DNA of 64,000 bases from Neocallimastix lanati (nom. inval.) (GCA_016946835.1 JACVTC010000023.1:682501-746500), one strand, 5' to 3'. Shown: positions 33,697-46,847, numbered from the stretch's first letter. The notes: generated by a model not told the origin, from the sequence alone. Made by a program: numbers and translations.

Positions 33697-35039
33697 TAGT
33701 TTAGAACAAATAAATAATACTAATTATGCTAGAATAATATAAATAATTCTAACCTTATAGATTATTCTATTCTATATAATAATTCCTTTGACGAAGGCAG
33801 TTTAAATAAGAATTCTTAATATAGCATTTAGGAAAGAGCATTTTAACTTCAAAAGACATTAAAATCTAGGTTTTATGGTCGCTATGCCTTTGGATCCACT
33901 GTCAATAACGATATTAGTAAAGTTGTTATTTAAAGATTTCGTTATGTTTTGTATAGAATATAATATTTTATATTCTTAACTCTTTTTTTTTTTTTTTTCT
34001 CTTCTTTAAGACTAGAGAACTTTATTTAATAATATTGGATTTATTATTTTAATTTGTGTCGTTTTACAATTATTGATACATTTAAAGTTATATATTCACA
34101 TAGTAGTATAGTGGACTTTACCAAAACAATAAATATCTGGTTATGTAAATCTTTTTGAATATTAAATAAAAATATATGTAAAATTTGATAAATCTAAATA
34201 ATTATTTTATTAATAAACATGATGAATTAAAATTAATAAAATAATTATTTAATTCATATTATACATTTAAATACAGTTAAACGTTTTTATTTGTTTTAGT
34301 ATAATAATAATATTAATACATTAACCCGAAATTTTATGAAATATAAATTATATGAAACTATAACCTAAATACATTAATTGGTAGAAACATATTAAAATTC
34401 AATAATTAAGAGATATTTCTTGAAATGTATATTCAAAAAATAAAATACTTTTAAATAATACTTTACTTTATTACTATAATCATTAATAGAATTATTGTTT
34501 CATTTAAAACTTCATCAAATATTAAAATATTTAATTATTTGATTAATATACCAACTATACTAATTTTAAAATTTAAATATTGAATAATAGGATAAAGACT
34601 TTTAAAAATTAGAGTAATAATGTAGATTATTTTATTTTAACAAATATTAATATATGTCGATTTAAATAATAAAAAAATATTACTATATTAATGTTTATCT
34701 TTAAAACAAAAAAAAAAAAAAAAAAAAAAAACTTAATAAAATTCATTAATTTATATAAATTATTATTATTGTGATAGTATGTATTAGATATAAAATATTG
34801 ATATTATGTTACTGGTATTGTTGTTATACTAAAATAAATATATGTCTAATGTTTCTATTTTGATATTTATTTGTAGTTTTAATTGATTATTAATATGAGT
34901 TTTATGTATTCTTACAAAGATTATATTTTATTAAAGTTCGATATCTATTATAGTATATATAGAATATAAATATTATACATGACTATACTAACTAATATTA
35001 CATAGTAAATAATATTTATATCTATAACATAGTCATTAG
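33697..35039. other. AT-rich stretch without a recognisable gene
   Basis: It begins directly after the last TTGC of the LTR chain. I see a GC-richer patch at about 33,780-33,960 without a usable frame, a T run near 33,985, an A run near 34,709-34,730, and partial inverted repeats around 34,940-35,040 (ATGACTATAC and related). No tRNA gene or LTR border was found that would explain why the chain starts here. Confidence 0.5.
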
Positions 35040-37850
35040 TAAAGCTTAACTTTGAAAGTGGTAATACTATTTGCTGCTTGTATATGCCGTACGAAACTTC
35101 CATTTTTGATCTAGTTTGGTATTATCACAAGTATTCAAGGTTAAATGAGACTCGTTCACATTTGAGTTCATGAATCCAAGACACTTAACAAAATCTTATG
35201 AAGAGATAATAGACTTGTTAGCCTTAACGTATTTGATGATCGAAGATGGAGTAAGTATAAGTGTACTGCTCGTGATGATTGATTGTTCCTTGATGAATGT
35301 TTGTGACATCGAGAGATCTATCCACCATATTGAGTTACGCTTAGGATGGAAATAACCTTTTGGTAAAGAATATACAATCCATTGGAAGTTATTGTCGTCA
35401 AGACAGGTTCCTATCAATGGTTTCTTGCCAAAGTTCTTTTTTGACGATTAGCATTGCGAATTGCTTATTCTCAGAATTGTAAAATTAACTTGATTTCGGC
35501 ATTGTATGGTGTAGTGGATAATCCACACTTGCCAAATTTTGCTTTGACAACCGTTTCTACAATAAGCCCTAGTTATACTATAGTATCCTTTGTAGCTACA
35601 ATATTCATCGTTTGGGCATATTAGGTTGTATGAAGTAAACGCCACATCTATATTCAGGGATGGCGGGTTCAAGGAGTAGATGATGGAATAGTGGAAGCAT
35701 TATCATTAATTATATGGCACCAATCACTATTCTCAACAACCCTAAGGACCGTCTGCATCAATAAATTTGATATTGGTATTTTCGGTAGAGCAGTATAGGT
35801 AGTCTTGGAATGGAAAATTGAATGAAATAGGAATGGGAATCTTCTTCTAAGAGCTAGAAGTAGCTTTTGTTGTGGTAGATTTGAATGTAACAGATTTAAC
35901 CACTACAAAGTCTAAATTGGGATCATTTCTAACGACTTCATTAATGGAATCAACAATCCTCGCATCCCAGATTCCAATATATCATTCAGAAAATTCATAT
36001 TTGTTTATTTTTAAATTTAAAGTGCTACTATCTAAACAGCAATCTTCAAAGTCCAAATTGTTTCTAATGTATATATACGTATCGTCAACTATCTTGATAT
36101 GGATATGATGATTTACTTGTTTATTACCTTTGCTGCATTCGGTTATTCTCATTTTTTTTTGGAATTCAGAGCATACAAACATTTACAGGTAGCTATTAAA
36201 ACAAGATGATCTTTTTTTTTTATTTTATACAGCCGCAATTATTGCGAAAATGCTCATTTTGATAAGTCCATATGTTATGGTTGCAGTCACCCAGCAAAAG
36301 TAGTGTGCCGCCTGAATGTAGGTTGGTTATAAGGCATTTTTGAGTTTTCCTGTTCTTGATATGGATTCTAGAATCGTGTACTACTTCACCGATACCGCAC
36401 TAATCATCATCATCGAAGCCCCATTTATTTTCACCATTATCAACGTCAACTACTCCAGGATTTACAGCATCAAGGGTAGCCTATTATTTCAAATGTACAT
36501 CTTATGTAACCAACTCTGTATAATTTGCCATTTTCCACCCCCTAACTCTCCATTCAATCTACATACTCAATTTTAATATTTGAATTAGAGCAACATTTGA
36601 TTCCATGCTTGGCAAACTTATTTGAACATGTCAAATTATCGTATTATCTTGGATTCTAATAATGTTAGATATAATGTTAAACTCACCATCTTAACATTTA
36701 GTGCTATATATTCATGTAAATATCTTTCCTCTTTTGATGGAGAAATCTTCGTATTTATTGTTTTCTTTTGCATTTCTACATATATAATTCATTATCGCCC
36801 TAATTTAAAAACTTATTATAATATGATGAAATAATAGAAAAAAAATTTGCCTTTTATCGATGGGCTTAAATTATCATTGATTAAATTTATTTTTAACACA
36901 TTTGTGATCATATAAATAATTTGATTAATTCTATAACGAATTTACCAAATTTACATTGAATGCATTTTATCAATTAATTACAATATTCATTTCTTTTAAA
37001 CAGAAATTCAAATACATCAAAAGAGTCTCAATTAGTGCCTGTGAGATAAAGTTCTTAGAATCGCCAAGTAAATTCGAACTAGTTGTATACTTCTGTTTTG
37101 TTACTTTGGAAAGCTGAATTATTAAAATCATTGCTTTGATTAATCAAGCTTATACTATCTGGATTAGGATAATTCATAACAAATGAATATTAGAAGAATT
37201 TACAATAATATAGAGTTTACAGAGTTAGAAGATTACTCTATAATACCATCAAAGATATCGGTAGCTATTACAGGCTAATTATATAAATCAAAATATTTTC
37301 TAGTTATATTCATTTAATTAATAGTAGATGTAAACTCGGTAGATGTAAACTCGTATTTGATACATTTGTTATAAATTTCGCCACTTAAGATATCTTTTAC
37401 ATTATTTTATTTATCAATTGCATTTAAATCATAACTATTTTGGTTGCGAGTATTTCCTGTATATTAGCAAACTTAGTTGAACACGTTTTGTTTAATTATT
37501 TGCATCATATTTTTCAGAGTTTCTACCATTAATATTCCAGCTAATTCAGAGGTGAAAATATCTAGTATTAGAGAAAGGATTTAGCATACAGAAAGCAATC
37601 AAAGATAGAAATAGTGGGTTTATTTTAATATCTAGTTGTATTATAATTTTTATTGCAAAATGTGCGAATCCTTGAAGTAATCTTCAAAATTATTCTTTTA
37701 ACTGGTAAGTCTTTTGTAATCATATAAATAACCTTCAAATAATCCGTATTAGTGTTATAGTTTATTACAATTTGATATTTTTCTTTTTTTTTTTTTTTAA
37801 CTTTAGAATTCACATAGTTCACTTCTAGTCTAAGATTCAAAGTTAGGAAT
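35040..37850 (-). pseudogene. Decayed dockerin / ricin-like lectin gene
   Basis: Read on the minus strand in shifting frames, this stretch keeps protein-like signatures. Near 36,380-36,480: the fungal dockerin phrase ENKWGFDDDD then CGIG, preceded by EIIGYP and CC. Near 36,540-36,620: GIKCCSNSNIKIEYVD, matching the first half of a second dockerin (compare GYKCCSAGC in the gene at 40.4 kb). Near 35,070-35,160: CLGFMNSNVN then LTLNTCDN and QKWKF, the pattern of a ricin-type beta-trefoil repeat with its QxW. Coding-like but broken sequence continues upstream to about 37,850. Stops and frame changes are frequent. The likely ancestor was a secreted cellulosome-associated protein; whether one gene or two adjacent ones is unclear. 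Confidence 0.55.
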
Positions 37851-37999
37851 GAATGTTAAAACAATTTTTTTATTGTCAGGACCAAAAAGTCTCAGACTTA
37901 TAGGTATAGTCGACATCTCAAGATAAAATAATCTATATTAATAAAAAATATTATTAAAATAAAATAAAATAATTAGTAAATAAAATAGGAAATAAAAAT

Positions 38000-38387
38000 T
38001 AATTATTTGCTACGATTATTATCACCACAACAATGGCAACACTTAGGGCAATCTTCTGAAACTATTTTTCTTTTAATGGAAATACTAATTGCTTTTTTTT
38101 TTTTTTTTAGCTTTTAAGAGTTTGAAGACATTACTTTCCCAATAAAACTTTTTTATTTCACTTGTTTTTTTACCATTTAATTTCTTATCCAAAGTCCTTG
38201 ATTCTCTAGTCCATGAATAATGTGACATAGTAGGAATATTATTAGTTAGATGATTAATAATGCATGATGAATTTTTCCATTTTCTAAAGTAGCGTAATTG
38301 AGAAATAGCACAGACAGCTGAATTAGGAGGTATTCTCAATTCACAAGAAATATCATAAGGACTAACATAAGAATTAAAGAGATATAA

Positions 38388-38419
<32 letters not shown>

Positions 38420-39428
38420 GACTAGGAAGAGAATACACTTCCAGTGTTTTATTAAATAGATTAAAATATTTTTATGTATTACATTTAATTATAAAAAAAT
38501 ATATTATATAATTAATAGATAAAAAAAAAATAAAATGCATGAAAAAGATTAAGTAAAATAAAAATAATAAAAAGTTAAGAAATAACAAGTTTTAATTAAT
38601 CAGAGAAAATTTAATGTAATAAAGAATGAAAATAAGTTCACGAGCTAAAAAAAAAAATGATGTGCGATGTATACTACGAGTAGTAACATGATCACCAGTT
38701 AAATATAAAAAATAAAATAAAGAAGTAGTATCTTTAAAATGGATAGTGTGGTATCCACTAAACTCTCCCCTGAACCACAAGAAAGATCATCAAAAGTTGA
38801 ATTACTTACTATAGGTTCTGCGCTCGGAACTGTGCTTTTAATTAATGTGTATTGATGAGAATTAACAGGACTTCTAACTGCATTATTCCTTTGCCATATC
38901 GGTAAGACGTTGGCACTCTTGGTAATGAAAGTGTTTTTTCTAAACCTCTTAAAAAATAACTCAAGAGAGCTATTGATGATTGGTATTTTATTAGCGAGAT
39001 ATTCCGCAAGCCCCACAATATACGGAACAGTAGACCCCTGTGAACTTTTAGGAGTTGTTCATTTAAATGTTTCTGTTCCCCAGTATCGAATTGTAGCTCA
39101 TCTAAAGCTGAAATTCCTCCAAGAAGGAATGTATAAATATACCTATATATGAAATTTTCATATTCTAAAATATTAGAATAAGAAGGAAGTAAGGAAAAAT
39201 TCCTTACTTTATTGGAAAATATAATGAATAAATCATCGATAAGATTTAAATCCATAACTCCAATAAAGTCCTCTATTATTAATTTTTTAAGCTTTAGAGT
39301 ATCTGCTTTTATTTGAACCAAAGAGAGGAGCATAATATAAATCAAGACTAAGAATAAAGGAAATTAAAACATATTTCTTTATTGGGAAAGGAATAAATTT
39401 ATTAATAAGAAATCGAAAGTACGAATTT

Positions 39429-39440
<12 letters not shown>
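38000..39440 (-). pseudogene. Family X relic, copy 1
   Basis: Minus-strand coding remains in several frames. From the 5' end: a hydrophobic segment (KFIPFPIKKYVLISFILS), a stretch including IEDFIGVMDLNLIDDLF and IYTFLLGGISALDELQF, then VGLAEYLANKIPIINSSLEL. After a non-coding gap (about 38,440-38,740) comes a part with RIPPNSAVCAISQLRYF and a Cys-rich end (CPKCCHCCGDNNRSK). The middle matches the relic at 55.7 kb (LLGG, an EQ..L motif, then IPYxVGxAEFLxNxIPxI). I do not recognise the family. That the two halves belong to one gene is an inference. Long A runs on the coding strand interrupt it. Confidence 0.5.
38400..38441 (-). repeat. Short hairpin plus poly-A repeat, copy 1
   Basis: On the minus strand: GGAAGTGTATTCTCTTCC (self-pairing GGAAG/CTTCC), then TAGTCT and a run of more than 20 A. 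A near-identical piece lies at 39,433-39,486. The hairpin-then-poly-A layout could be the tail of a short retroposed element. Confidence 0.5.
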
Positions 39441-39459
<19 letters not shown>

Positions 39460-39486
39460 AGACAGGGAAGAGAATACACTTCCATA
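39433..39486 (-). repeat. Short hairpin plus poly-A repeat, copy 2
   Basis: Same as at 38,400-38,441: TGGAAGTGTATTCTCTTCCC, then TGTCT and about 28 A on the minus strand. The two copies flank most of the family X relic as direct repeats about 1.04 kb apart. Confidence 0.5.
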
Positions 39487-39951
39487 ACCTTCGTAAAAAT
39501 AGATGATAATCCTGTATTATTATTATACCTTATCAGTACGACGTCCACGTTCTTAGTTAAGTTTTGTATTTTGGAATACCTATCAAATAATAGCTCAAAG
39601 CTACTTATACTATCACAAATATTGATATTAATATTTTCACTATCAATTACTATTTACAACACTATTGCTATTGCTATAGTTATCATTATTAATTTCATCA
39701 ATAGATTTAATGAATTATACAGTAATAACAACTTTAAAAAAATAATAATTATTTTAAATACCACAATTTGAATAAAAAAAATAAATGTAAATATAAATAT
39801 AATTTTTTTAAATTATAATAATATTTTAATAGACCGCAATAAAATAAAAATATAACTATATATTTATATTTTTGTTACTTTAAATTTATATTTATTTATT
39901 AAATTAGTGACTATTCCTATTTTTTTTATTATTATTAGCAATTATTAATTT

Positions 39952-39985
<34 letters not shown>

Positions 39986-40413
39986 TTTTTTTTTTTTTTT
40001 ATTTTTTCTTTTTTTTTTTTTTTTCTATTTTTATTTTTTATTATTATTATTTTTTTTGTTTTTTGTGTTTTTAATTCTATTATAAAAAATTAAAAATTAT
40101 AATATATAAAATTTTCAATATCTATTTATTTATAAAAATTACTATTTTATTTATTATTTATTAAAATACTTCTAGTATTATTTTATCTATATTATAAACA
40201 TCTAGTTTATAATATTTATTATATTATAAAAAATATCTAAGTTTTTTTTTTAATTATAATTAATATTTATTAATTTATATTTTTTTATTTATATTTAATA
40301 AAATATTTTATTTATTTTTTCAATTATTGTTCTTCCTTTCTAGATTTAAATAAGATTATTTTTTGATTTAAAATGAATTCCCTTTAATTTTATTAATAAA
40401 TTATTTTATTAAT
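39487..40413. other. AT-rich intergenic stretch with T-rich simple sequence
   Basis: No credible coding sequence. 39,954-40,060 is almost pure T with scattered single bases. The region lies 3' of the CotH gene and should contain its polyadenylation site, but no single signal stands out in such AT-rich DNA. Confidence 0.6.
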
Positions 40414-42578
40414 TTAACAGCTGGTCTTAATACTGCACCATTGACCATTTTCAGCTCCCCAAATACCACTTTCATCTTCTAAGAAGACATCACAGCTTTC
40501 ACAACATGGATATCCATATTTCTTACCTGGACATTCATCCTTATCGAAACCACATTCTGGAATACCACACCATTCACCGTTTTCAGCACTCCAGTAACCA
40601 CTTTCATCAATAACAACAACTACTGAATTACATCCAGCAGAACAGCATTTATATCCGAAAGCTTCAGACCAACATTCCTTTGATTCAGTTGGTTCAGTTG
40701 GTTCTGGTTTTTCAGCTGATCCATTCTTTCTTTCAAGATTGTATTGGTTAACACCTAAAACTGGAACACTGTCATCAGCGTAAGACTTATCTGGAGTGTA
40801 TGGTGGAAGTGGTTCACCAATGTGGTGGTGAGCTACTCTGTTAGTAACTTGAACAATATTGTTTTCTTCTCTGTATGGGAAATATTTTGGTTCTGGTCTT
40901 GGTTCAATTAACTTGTGCTTTTCGTTAATACCATAGTAAGCAGCAGCAGTGTTGTAACGACGACGGATCCAATCCTTAAGACCAAAAGCCTTAACGTGAT
41001 CATTGGTATCGTAAAGGAAAGTGTATTCACAGTTTTCGTTGAAATCATCGTAAGTCCAGAGAGCCTTCTTCTTGGCAAGTTTGTTAATTTTACCGGCTTC
41101 AGTTTCAAGTTGCTTCTTAACATATGGTTCAATGAAAGCTCTGAGTTCATCAATACGAGTAAGTAAAGTATCTGGGTTGAAGACCTTACTAACAACATCA
41201 CCAAGTAATTCACGGAATTTAGTATCATCATCATGAACTAAAATCTTAATAATTGGGTGATCTAATTCAAAGTCCTTGAAAGCAATAGCTGGGAATTGAA
41301 TATCACCTTCACCTTCGAAGTAAGACTTAATCTTGAATTGATCTTTCCACATACAAGAACCTAAATCAAGATCGTAATCGTATGGAATGTAAGCCCACTT
41401 TCCGTTTGGTTGTTGGTACCAGTAGATGTTGTGACCGAATGGACCTAAGAAGTGATCCCAAGAACCAACTAAATATTCCCAAGCCATGTACTTTAAGAAA
41501 TTATCAACATCCATGACCTTTTCTAAATCTTCTCTAGTTTTAGCAGCGTTAACAGTATCAACGAAGGTGTGGAATGGTTCCATATAATCAGCGAAATCGT
41601 CATTAGCATTGACACACTTGGTCTTAGCAGAACCATCATCGAATCTAATTTCATCAACCTTACATTGATATAAAGTCTTAAGATCTTTACCTTCGTATGG
41701 ACCAAAGTTTCTTTCAATCCACTTATTCTTAACAGAATCTTGAATGATCCAAAATCCCATGTATTGATCATTAACGTAAAGTTCTGTGTAACCACTTTCA
41801 ACAGTAATTAAACCACTTTTTTGCATGATATCAGCAACAAGCTTTGTACGCATATAAGTTGGATCACGTTGGTCACTTCTTAAACGGAAGTTCTTGGTAC
41901 CATGTAAATTTTCACCACCCTTAATCTTAATGTTGTAACCTGGTCTACTGAATTCAGTTGATGATTTACCACCTAACTTAAAGTTAATAGTGTAGTTTTC
42001 TTCTTTACTGTTTATATTAAATAATAAATCGAAATATAATATTTATATAAATAACATTAAAAATTTTATTAATACCAAAACATTGTTATTAATATTATTA
42101 CATTAATATATATCTATTATTTATCTTTCTTATTAATTTTTATTATTTAAATATTAATAATTTTTTTGTTCTTTTATTAAAATTAATTATTACCCTTCGT
42201 AAACAAACTTCATGTTAGCTTCAGTTTCGTAATAAGTATTTTGAGATTGGTTACTAATTTGTGCTTTTTGAACCATAGTTTCCCAAGTACTATCTGGCAT
42301 AGTAACACGAAGTTCTGGTACACTCTTTTCTATCAATTCATAGAGTTCAGTTCTTTCAATATTGTCAAAGAAAGCAGCACTAGCAGATAATGCTATTAAT
42401 AATGAAATTTAATATATATATAAATTATATACATTAATATTTTAATTAATATTACATTTTATAAGTATAGAAAATTTTAAAATATAATATGAATTCAATA
42501 ATTTCATTATCTTATTTTAATATAATAATAATCCTTACCAAAGAAAGAAACTGTTGATAAAATTTTTGAGAATCTCAT
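40414..42578 (-). CDS. Secreted CotH-domain protein with two fungal dockerins (610 aa, 3 exons)
   Basis: Minus-strand gene with exons 42578-42539, 42392-42194 and 42007-40414. Introns start GTAAGG and GTAATA and end TAG and CAG, and the frame runs cleanly through (611 codons). Residues 1-20 form a signal peptide (MRFSKILSTVSFFALSASAA). The body matches the CotH kinase-like fold: RLRSDQRDPTYMRTKL near 120-135, GFWIIQDSVKNKW, and the acidic PYDYDLDLG motif near 288-296, where CotH proteins place metal/ATP-binding Asp residues. After a Pro/Thr/Glu linker come two CBM10-type dockerins (about 523-563 and 572-610) with paired Cys and the W-x-x-E-N-G-x-W-C core. These bind scaffoldin on the extracellular cellulosome of anaerobic fungi. 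CotH-dockerin proteins are abundant in that group; their role there is unsettled (protein kinase activity is known for bacterial CotH). Codon use is GC-richer than the surroundings. Confidence 0.93.
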
Positions 42579-45317
42579 TTTATTATTATAAGTTTTATTT
42601 AGAATTTATTTTTTCTGTTGCTTTTATTTTAAATAATAATATTTTTTTTTTATATTTTCCCAATTATTAATTAAATTTATAGTCACTAATTTTTTATTTT
42701 TTCTACGAATATAATTTAAATAATTTAAATTAAATGAAATATTGGAAAATTTTTTTTATTTTATATTTTTTTTTAACCCACTATTTATAATTATCATTTT
42801 TTCAAAAAATTAATATATTTTTTGTAAATATTAGTAATATCCTATTATTTGTAATTAAACAATATATTGTATTATATTATTACAATTTATTATAGTAATT
42901 AGAATAAATTAATAAATAAATAAAAAAAAAGTGATATTAAGGTTTCAGTTGATTAAATTACATAGAATAATCGATAACAATAAAAAAAAAAATTTACGGT
43001 TCATTACATTTATAGTTATATTATTAATTTTCTTAAAAAGCAGATCTTTATATTACACCATTTGTATTACTCTATATAAATAAATAGATAAAAAAAAATT
43101 TTTTAGTAAAGAATATTATATAATTATTACAAAGTTTTCTTTCATTAATAATTTTCTTAGTGGATATTTTATATCTGTTTTGTTCAAGAGTTCTTTTAAT
43201 TTATTTTTAATTTATATTTATATAATCAAATAAATAAATGTATATAAATATATATTCATGAACCAATGAAATACATTAAATATATTAAATCATCAAAAAT
43301 TATATTCATATTATTAAATATATTAATATATTTTTTTAATATCTTTTTCAAATTTTTTGAAACTCTATTAAATAAGTTTTGTAACAATTTAAACTGAAAC
43401 GAAGCAAAATATATATATATATATATGTATATATAAAGTTATTTTTTATTATATAATTATAATTCATAATTAAATGTAAATAATAAAACTTTTCAAATTT
43501 TGATAATATTACCAACTTCATATTTCATAAATAATAAAGATGAATTTATAGTTAAATAAAACAATTTTGAAAATATTTTAATAAATTGTTTTATAACTAT
43601 AAATTCATATTTTTTATATGATTATTATTAAATTAAACCAATTAATAAATATATAAAGATGACTTTTTATTATTATTAAATTAATAAATATATAGATGTT
43701 TTTTTAGTTATAATTATTATTTATTTAAATTCTTTATATTTATTAATAAATAATCTTTTAACTGTTTTTTTTTTTTTTTTTTTTATGTGTAGGCTATATA
43801 GAAAGATTTTAACTTAATTTTTTATTTTTATGCATAATAAAAAAAAAGAGGGTTCGTAATTAAAATGATAAAAAAAGATCTTTATTACAATTAATTTTCT
43901 TATTAATATATATTATTATGTAATATTCATAATTTTTTATTATATGATTATAATTCATAAATTAATATAATATATTTATTTTAATTTATTATTATTTAAA
44001 GTTTCAATCAAATACATCTTTCAAATTTAATACTTTATATATCTTGAAGTAAAATTAAAGATGAATTTACAGTTATTAAAATATATTCTAATATATAATT
44101 AATATATAAAGATGATTTTTAATTAATATTAATTTAAATTAATTAATAAATACATAAAAATGATTTTTAATTTTAATTATTATTAAATCTTTTAACATAT
44201 TAAATCTTTAAACTTTTTTTTTTAAGTTTTCTGTGTAAAATTATATAGAAAGTTTTTTTTAAACTTTATTTTATATATTTATATTTAATAAAAAAAAAAA
44301 AAAGGTTTTCTTTCATAATTAAAATAATAATGAAAAAAGGGAAAATTCTTCTTTTAAGTTTTTTTAGTACAATCAATTTTCTTAAAAATATGTATAATTA
44401 TTATTTAATATATATTAAAAATTATAACTTAAATTCTATTTTAATTTATTTTAATTAACGCTATAAAAAAAAATAAAAATTTTACTATATAAAATGTATT
44501 AAAAAATGTATTTAAAATTGTATTAATAGGTATACAAAGTTTTAATATCTAAATTAAGAAATACTGTATGATTAAAAATTATACAAAAATATCCGAATTT
44601 TGGAATTAGATTTTACTTTATCTTATTAATTTATTAATCTTATTAATTATCATTTTTATATATACTAAATATAAATTTATTTATTATTAATGGCAAATTA
44701 ATTGGTATTAAAATTATCTATAAATAAATTTTTAAAAAATAAATATATAAATATATAAAAACTAAATAAGTCAATTAAATAAAAAACTAAATGCAATACA
44801 TATATAAAAAATAATTTATTAATCATAATTATTGTTTTTATTCAAAAATTTTTAAACATATTTAAAAATAAAATAAAATAAAAAGATAAAAATTATTATT
44901 ATTATTATATTATTATTATTATTGTTTTGTATTACAAGAGCACTTATATATATCAATAATAAATATATCTATGGTATAATTATAAGAAACTCAAAAGTAA
45001 TTATAAATAAAAAAAACATTGTTATTGTTATAAAACAATAGAAAGTAACATTTATAAAGAATAAAAACGTAATTTAAAAGCTATCAATTAATCATATTTC
45101 AAACTATTATTACAAGAAAAAAATATAATTAAATTAAGAAGAAAATTAGTGATTTAATATTAAAACAAATCCTTATACCTTTAATTATCAATAAAAGAAA
45201 AAATAATAATAATAAAATTAAATAATAATAATAATAATAAAAGAAATCAGTTTTTTCTATCTAATTAATTTTATAAATAAGAAATAAGAAATAAGAAATA
45301 ATAAAAAAGTAATAAGA
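42579..45317. other. AT-rich intergenic region with degenerate ~0.48-kb repeats
   Basis: No coding sequence was recognised. Blocks around 43,430-43,910 and 43,911-44,400 resemble each other. Each begins near TTTTTTATTATATAATTATA, passes AAAGATGAATTTA, and ends with a T run and GTGTAAAATTATATAGAAAG-like text. A weaker copy may precede them. Promoters of the two flanking genes must lie at its ends. Confidence 0.5.
43540..43612. repeat. Inverted repeat (hairpin) of ~26-bp arms
   Basis: ATGAATTTATAGTT, an extra AAAT, then AAAACAATTT is mirrored by AAATTGTTTTATAACTATAA and ATTCAT about 20 bases later. It may be a small MITE or a chance product of AT-rich DNA. Confidence 0.5.
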
Positions 45318-45770
45318 ATGGCAACAATAATTACTATGCCAAAATTTGATTTTCAAGAATATAAATATTCGCAACTTGAAAAAGAAGAAGAAATGTATTT
45401 TTGGGATAGAAAAGTTTGTAGTTTTTTTCCACAACTTAATTTTTGCATTCTTACTAAAGTAAGTTTTTATTATATTTTATATTATTTAGTTATGAAGAAA
45501 TGCGATAAATTAAAAATCAATTTTAATTGTTACGTACTTAGTGAGCTTTAATATATAAGTTTAGAGCATTTATTAATTATTTTTTTTTAAAAAAAAAAAA
45601 AAATACTTATAAGCAATTCAATTTATTAATTTTATTTTTATAAGCAATTCAATTTATTAATTTTATTTTTATCTTTATTTATTTTTTTTTAATATTAATC
45701 ATAGGCTATTATATTTACAGTAATTCTTTCATGGCTTTTTGTTGTTCTTTACCTTGTTTTATGTACATAA
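45318..45770 (+). CDS. Small tail-anchored membrane protein (68 aa, 2 exons)
   Basis: Exon 1 (45318-45458) encodes 47 residues beginning MATIITMPKFDFQEYKYSQL. It ends at AAA|GTAAGT, a consensus donor. A 246-base AT-rich intron ends ATAG, and exon 2 (45705-45770) adds 21 residues, AIIFTVILSWLFVVLYLVLC plus T, then stops. The spliced product is a charged N-terminal region of about 40 residues followed by one hydrophobic segment at the very C-terminus, the layout of a tail-anchored protein. Reading on without splicing gives a similar-length but unconvincing tail. No family is recognised. The consensus donor and in-phase acceptor are the main support. Confidence 0.65.
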
Positions 45771-46527
45771 ATTTAAATTATTAAAATATATATATCTATT
45801 TTTTTTTTTTTTGTATTATTTAATTTTACTATATTGTTTTTGTTATAAGTTTCTACTAATTATAAAATATATGGAATAAGATTAAATGAAATAGAGAAAA
45901 AAAAAATAAAAAGAAACAAAGTAAAGCAAAAGCAAATAATAATAATAATAATAATAATATCAAATACCCACAATTTATATAAAATAATATCGGAAAACAT
46001 CGTTTTAATTATCTTTTTTTTTTTTTTTTTTTTTCTATTTTGTATTAAATCATTTATATATAACTTTTTATAAAATATTTTTAAAGGAAACTACATAAAG
46101 TAGCATAACATTTATTATTTTCTTTTTTATATAATAATACATTTCTTTAATTTTATTTATTTGTTAATTTTTTTTTTTACTCAGTTTTATGTTATTATAA
46201 CGATACATTTAGAATATTATTATAAATAAAAAAATCAGTATAATTTAATAATATATATATATATTCCAAGAATTTATAACATAACATTTATATTAAACAT
46301 ATTAAACAAAAAAAAAAAAAAGATGTTAGATAATATAATTACTATTACAGTTATAATGAATATTATGAAATATTAATTATAAAAGTTTACAAATATTATA
46401 ATTATTACAATAATTTGTTTTAAAAAAGAATATATAAAGAAAGAGAGGAAAATTTAAACTATTAAAAAGTAAATCCACTAATTATAAAAACAAAAACAAA
46501 AGAACCAACAACAATTTTAAAGCTATA

Positions 46528-46575
<48 letters not shown>

Positions 46576-46816
46576 CAGCATCAGCATCATCATTTAATTA
46601 TTATTTTTTAAAAATTAATTTTTATATTAATTATCAATATTACTTTTATCTTACATCTATTATTATTTAAAAACGTTTTTATTTATATATATAATGAATA
46701 CTATCATAATTAAATTTATTTCAATTTTTAATTTATTTGTTTATTAATAAATACTACATATATATATTTTATAATAAATAATAATATTTTATGAAATTTA
46801 ATTTATTAAAATTATT

Positions 46817-46847
<31 letters not shown>

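Noticed and set aside
33697-34100. tRNA or other Pol III gene that could anchor the LTR chain
   Set aside because: I looked for A and B boxes beside the chain end, as known for Pol III-targeting retroelements, and found none.
40908-41801. Additional frames on both strands inside the CotH gene
   Set aside because: They overlap the CotH exon in other frames, show no domain, and are best explained as shadows.
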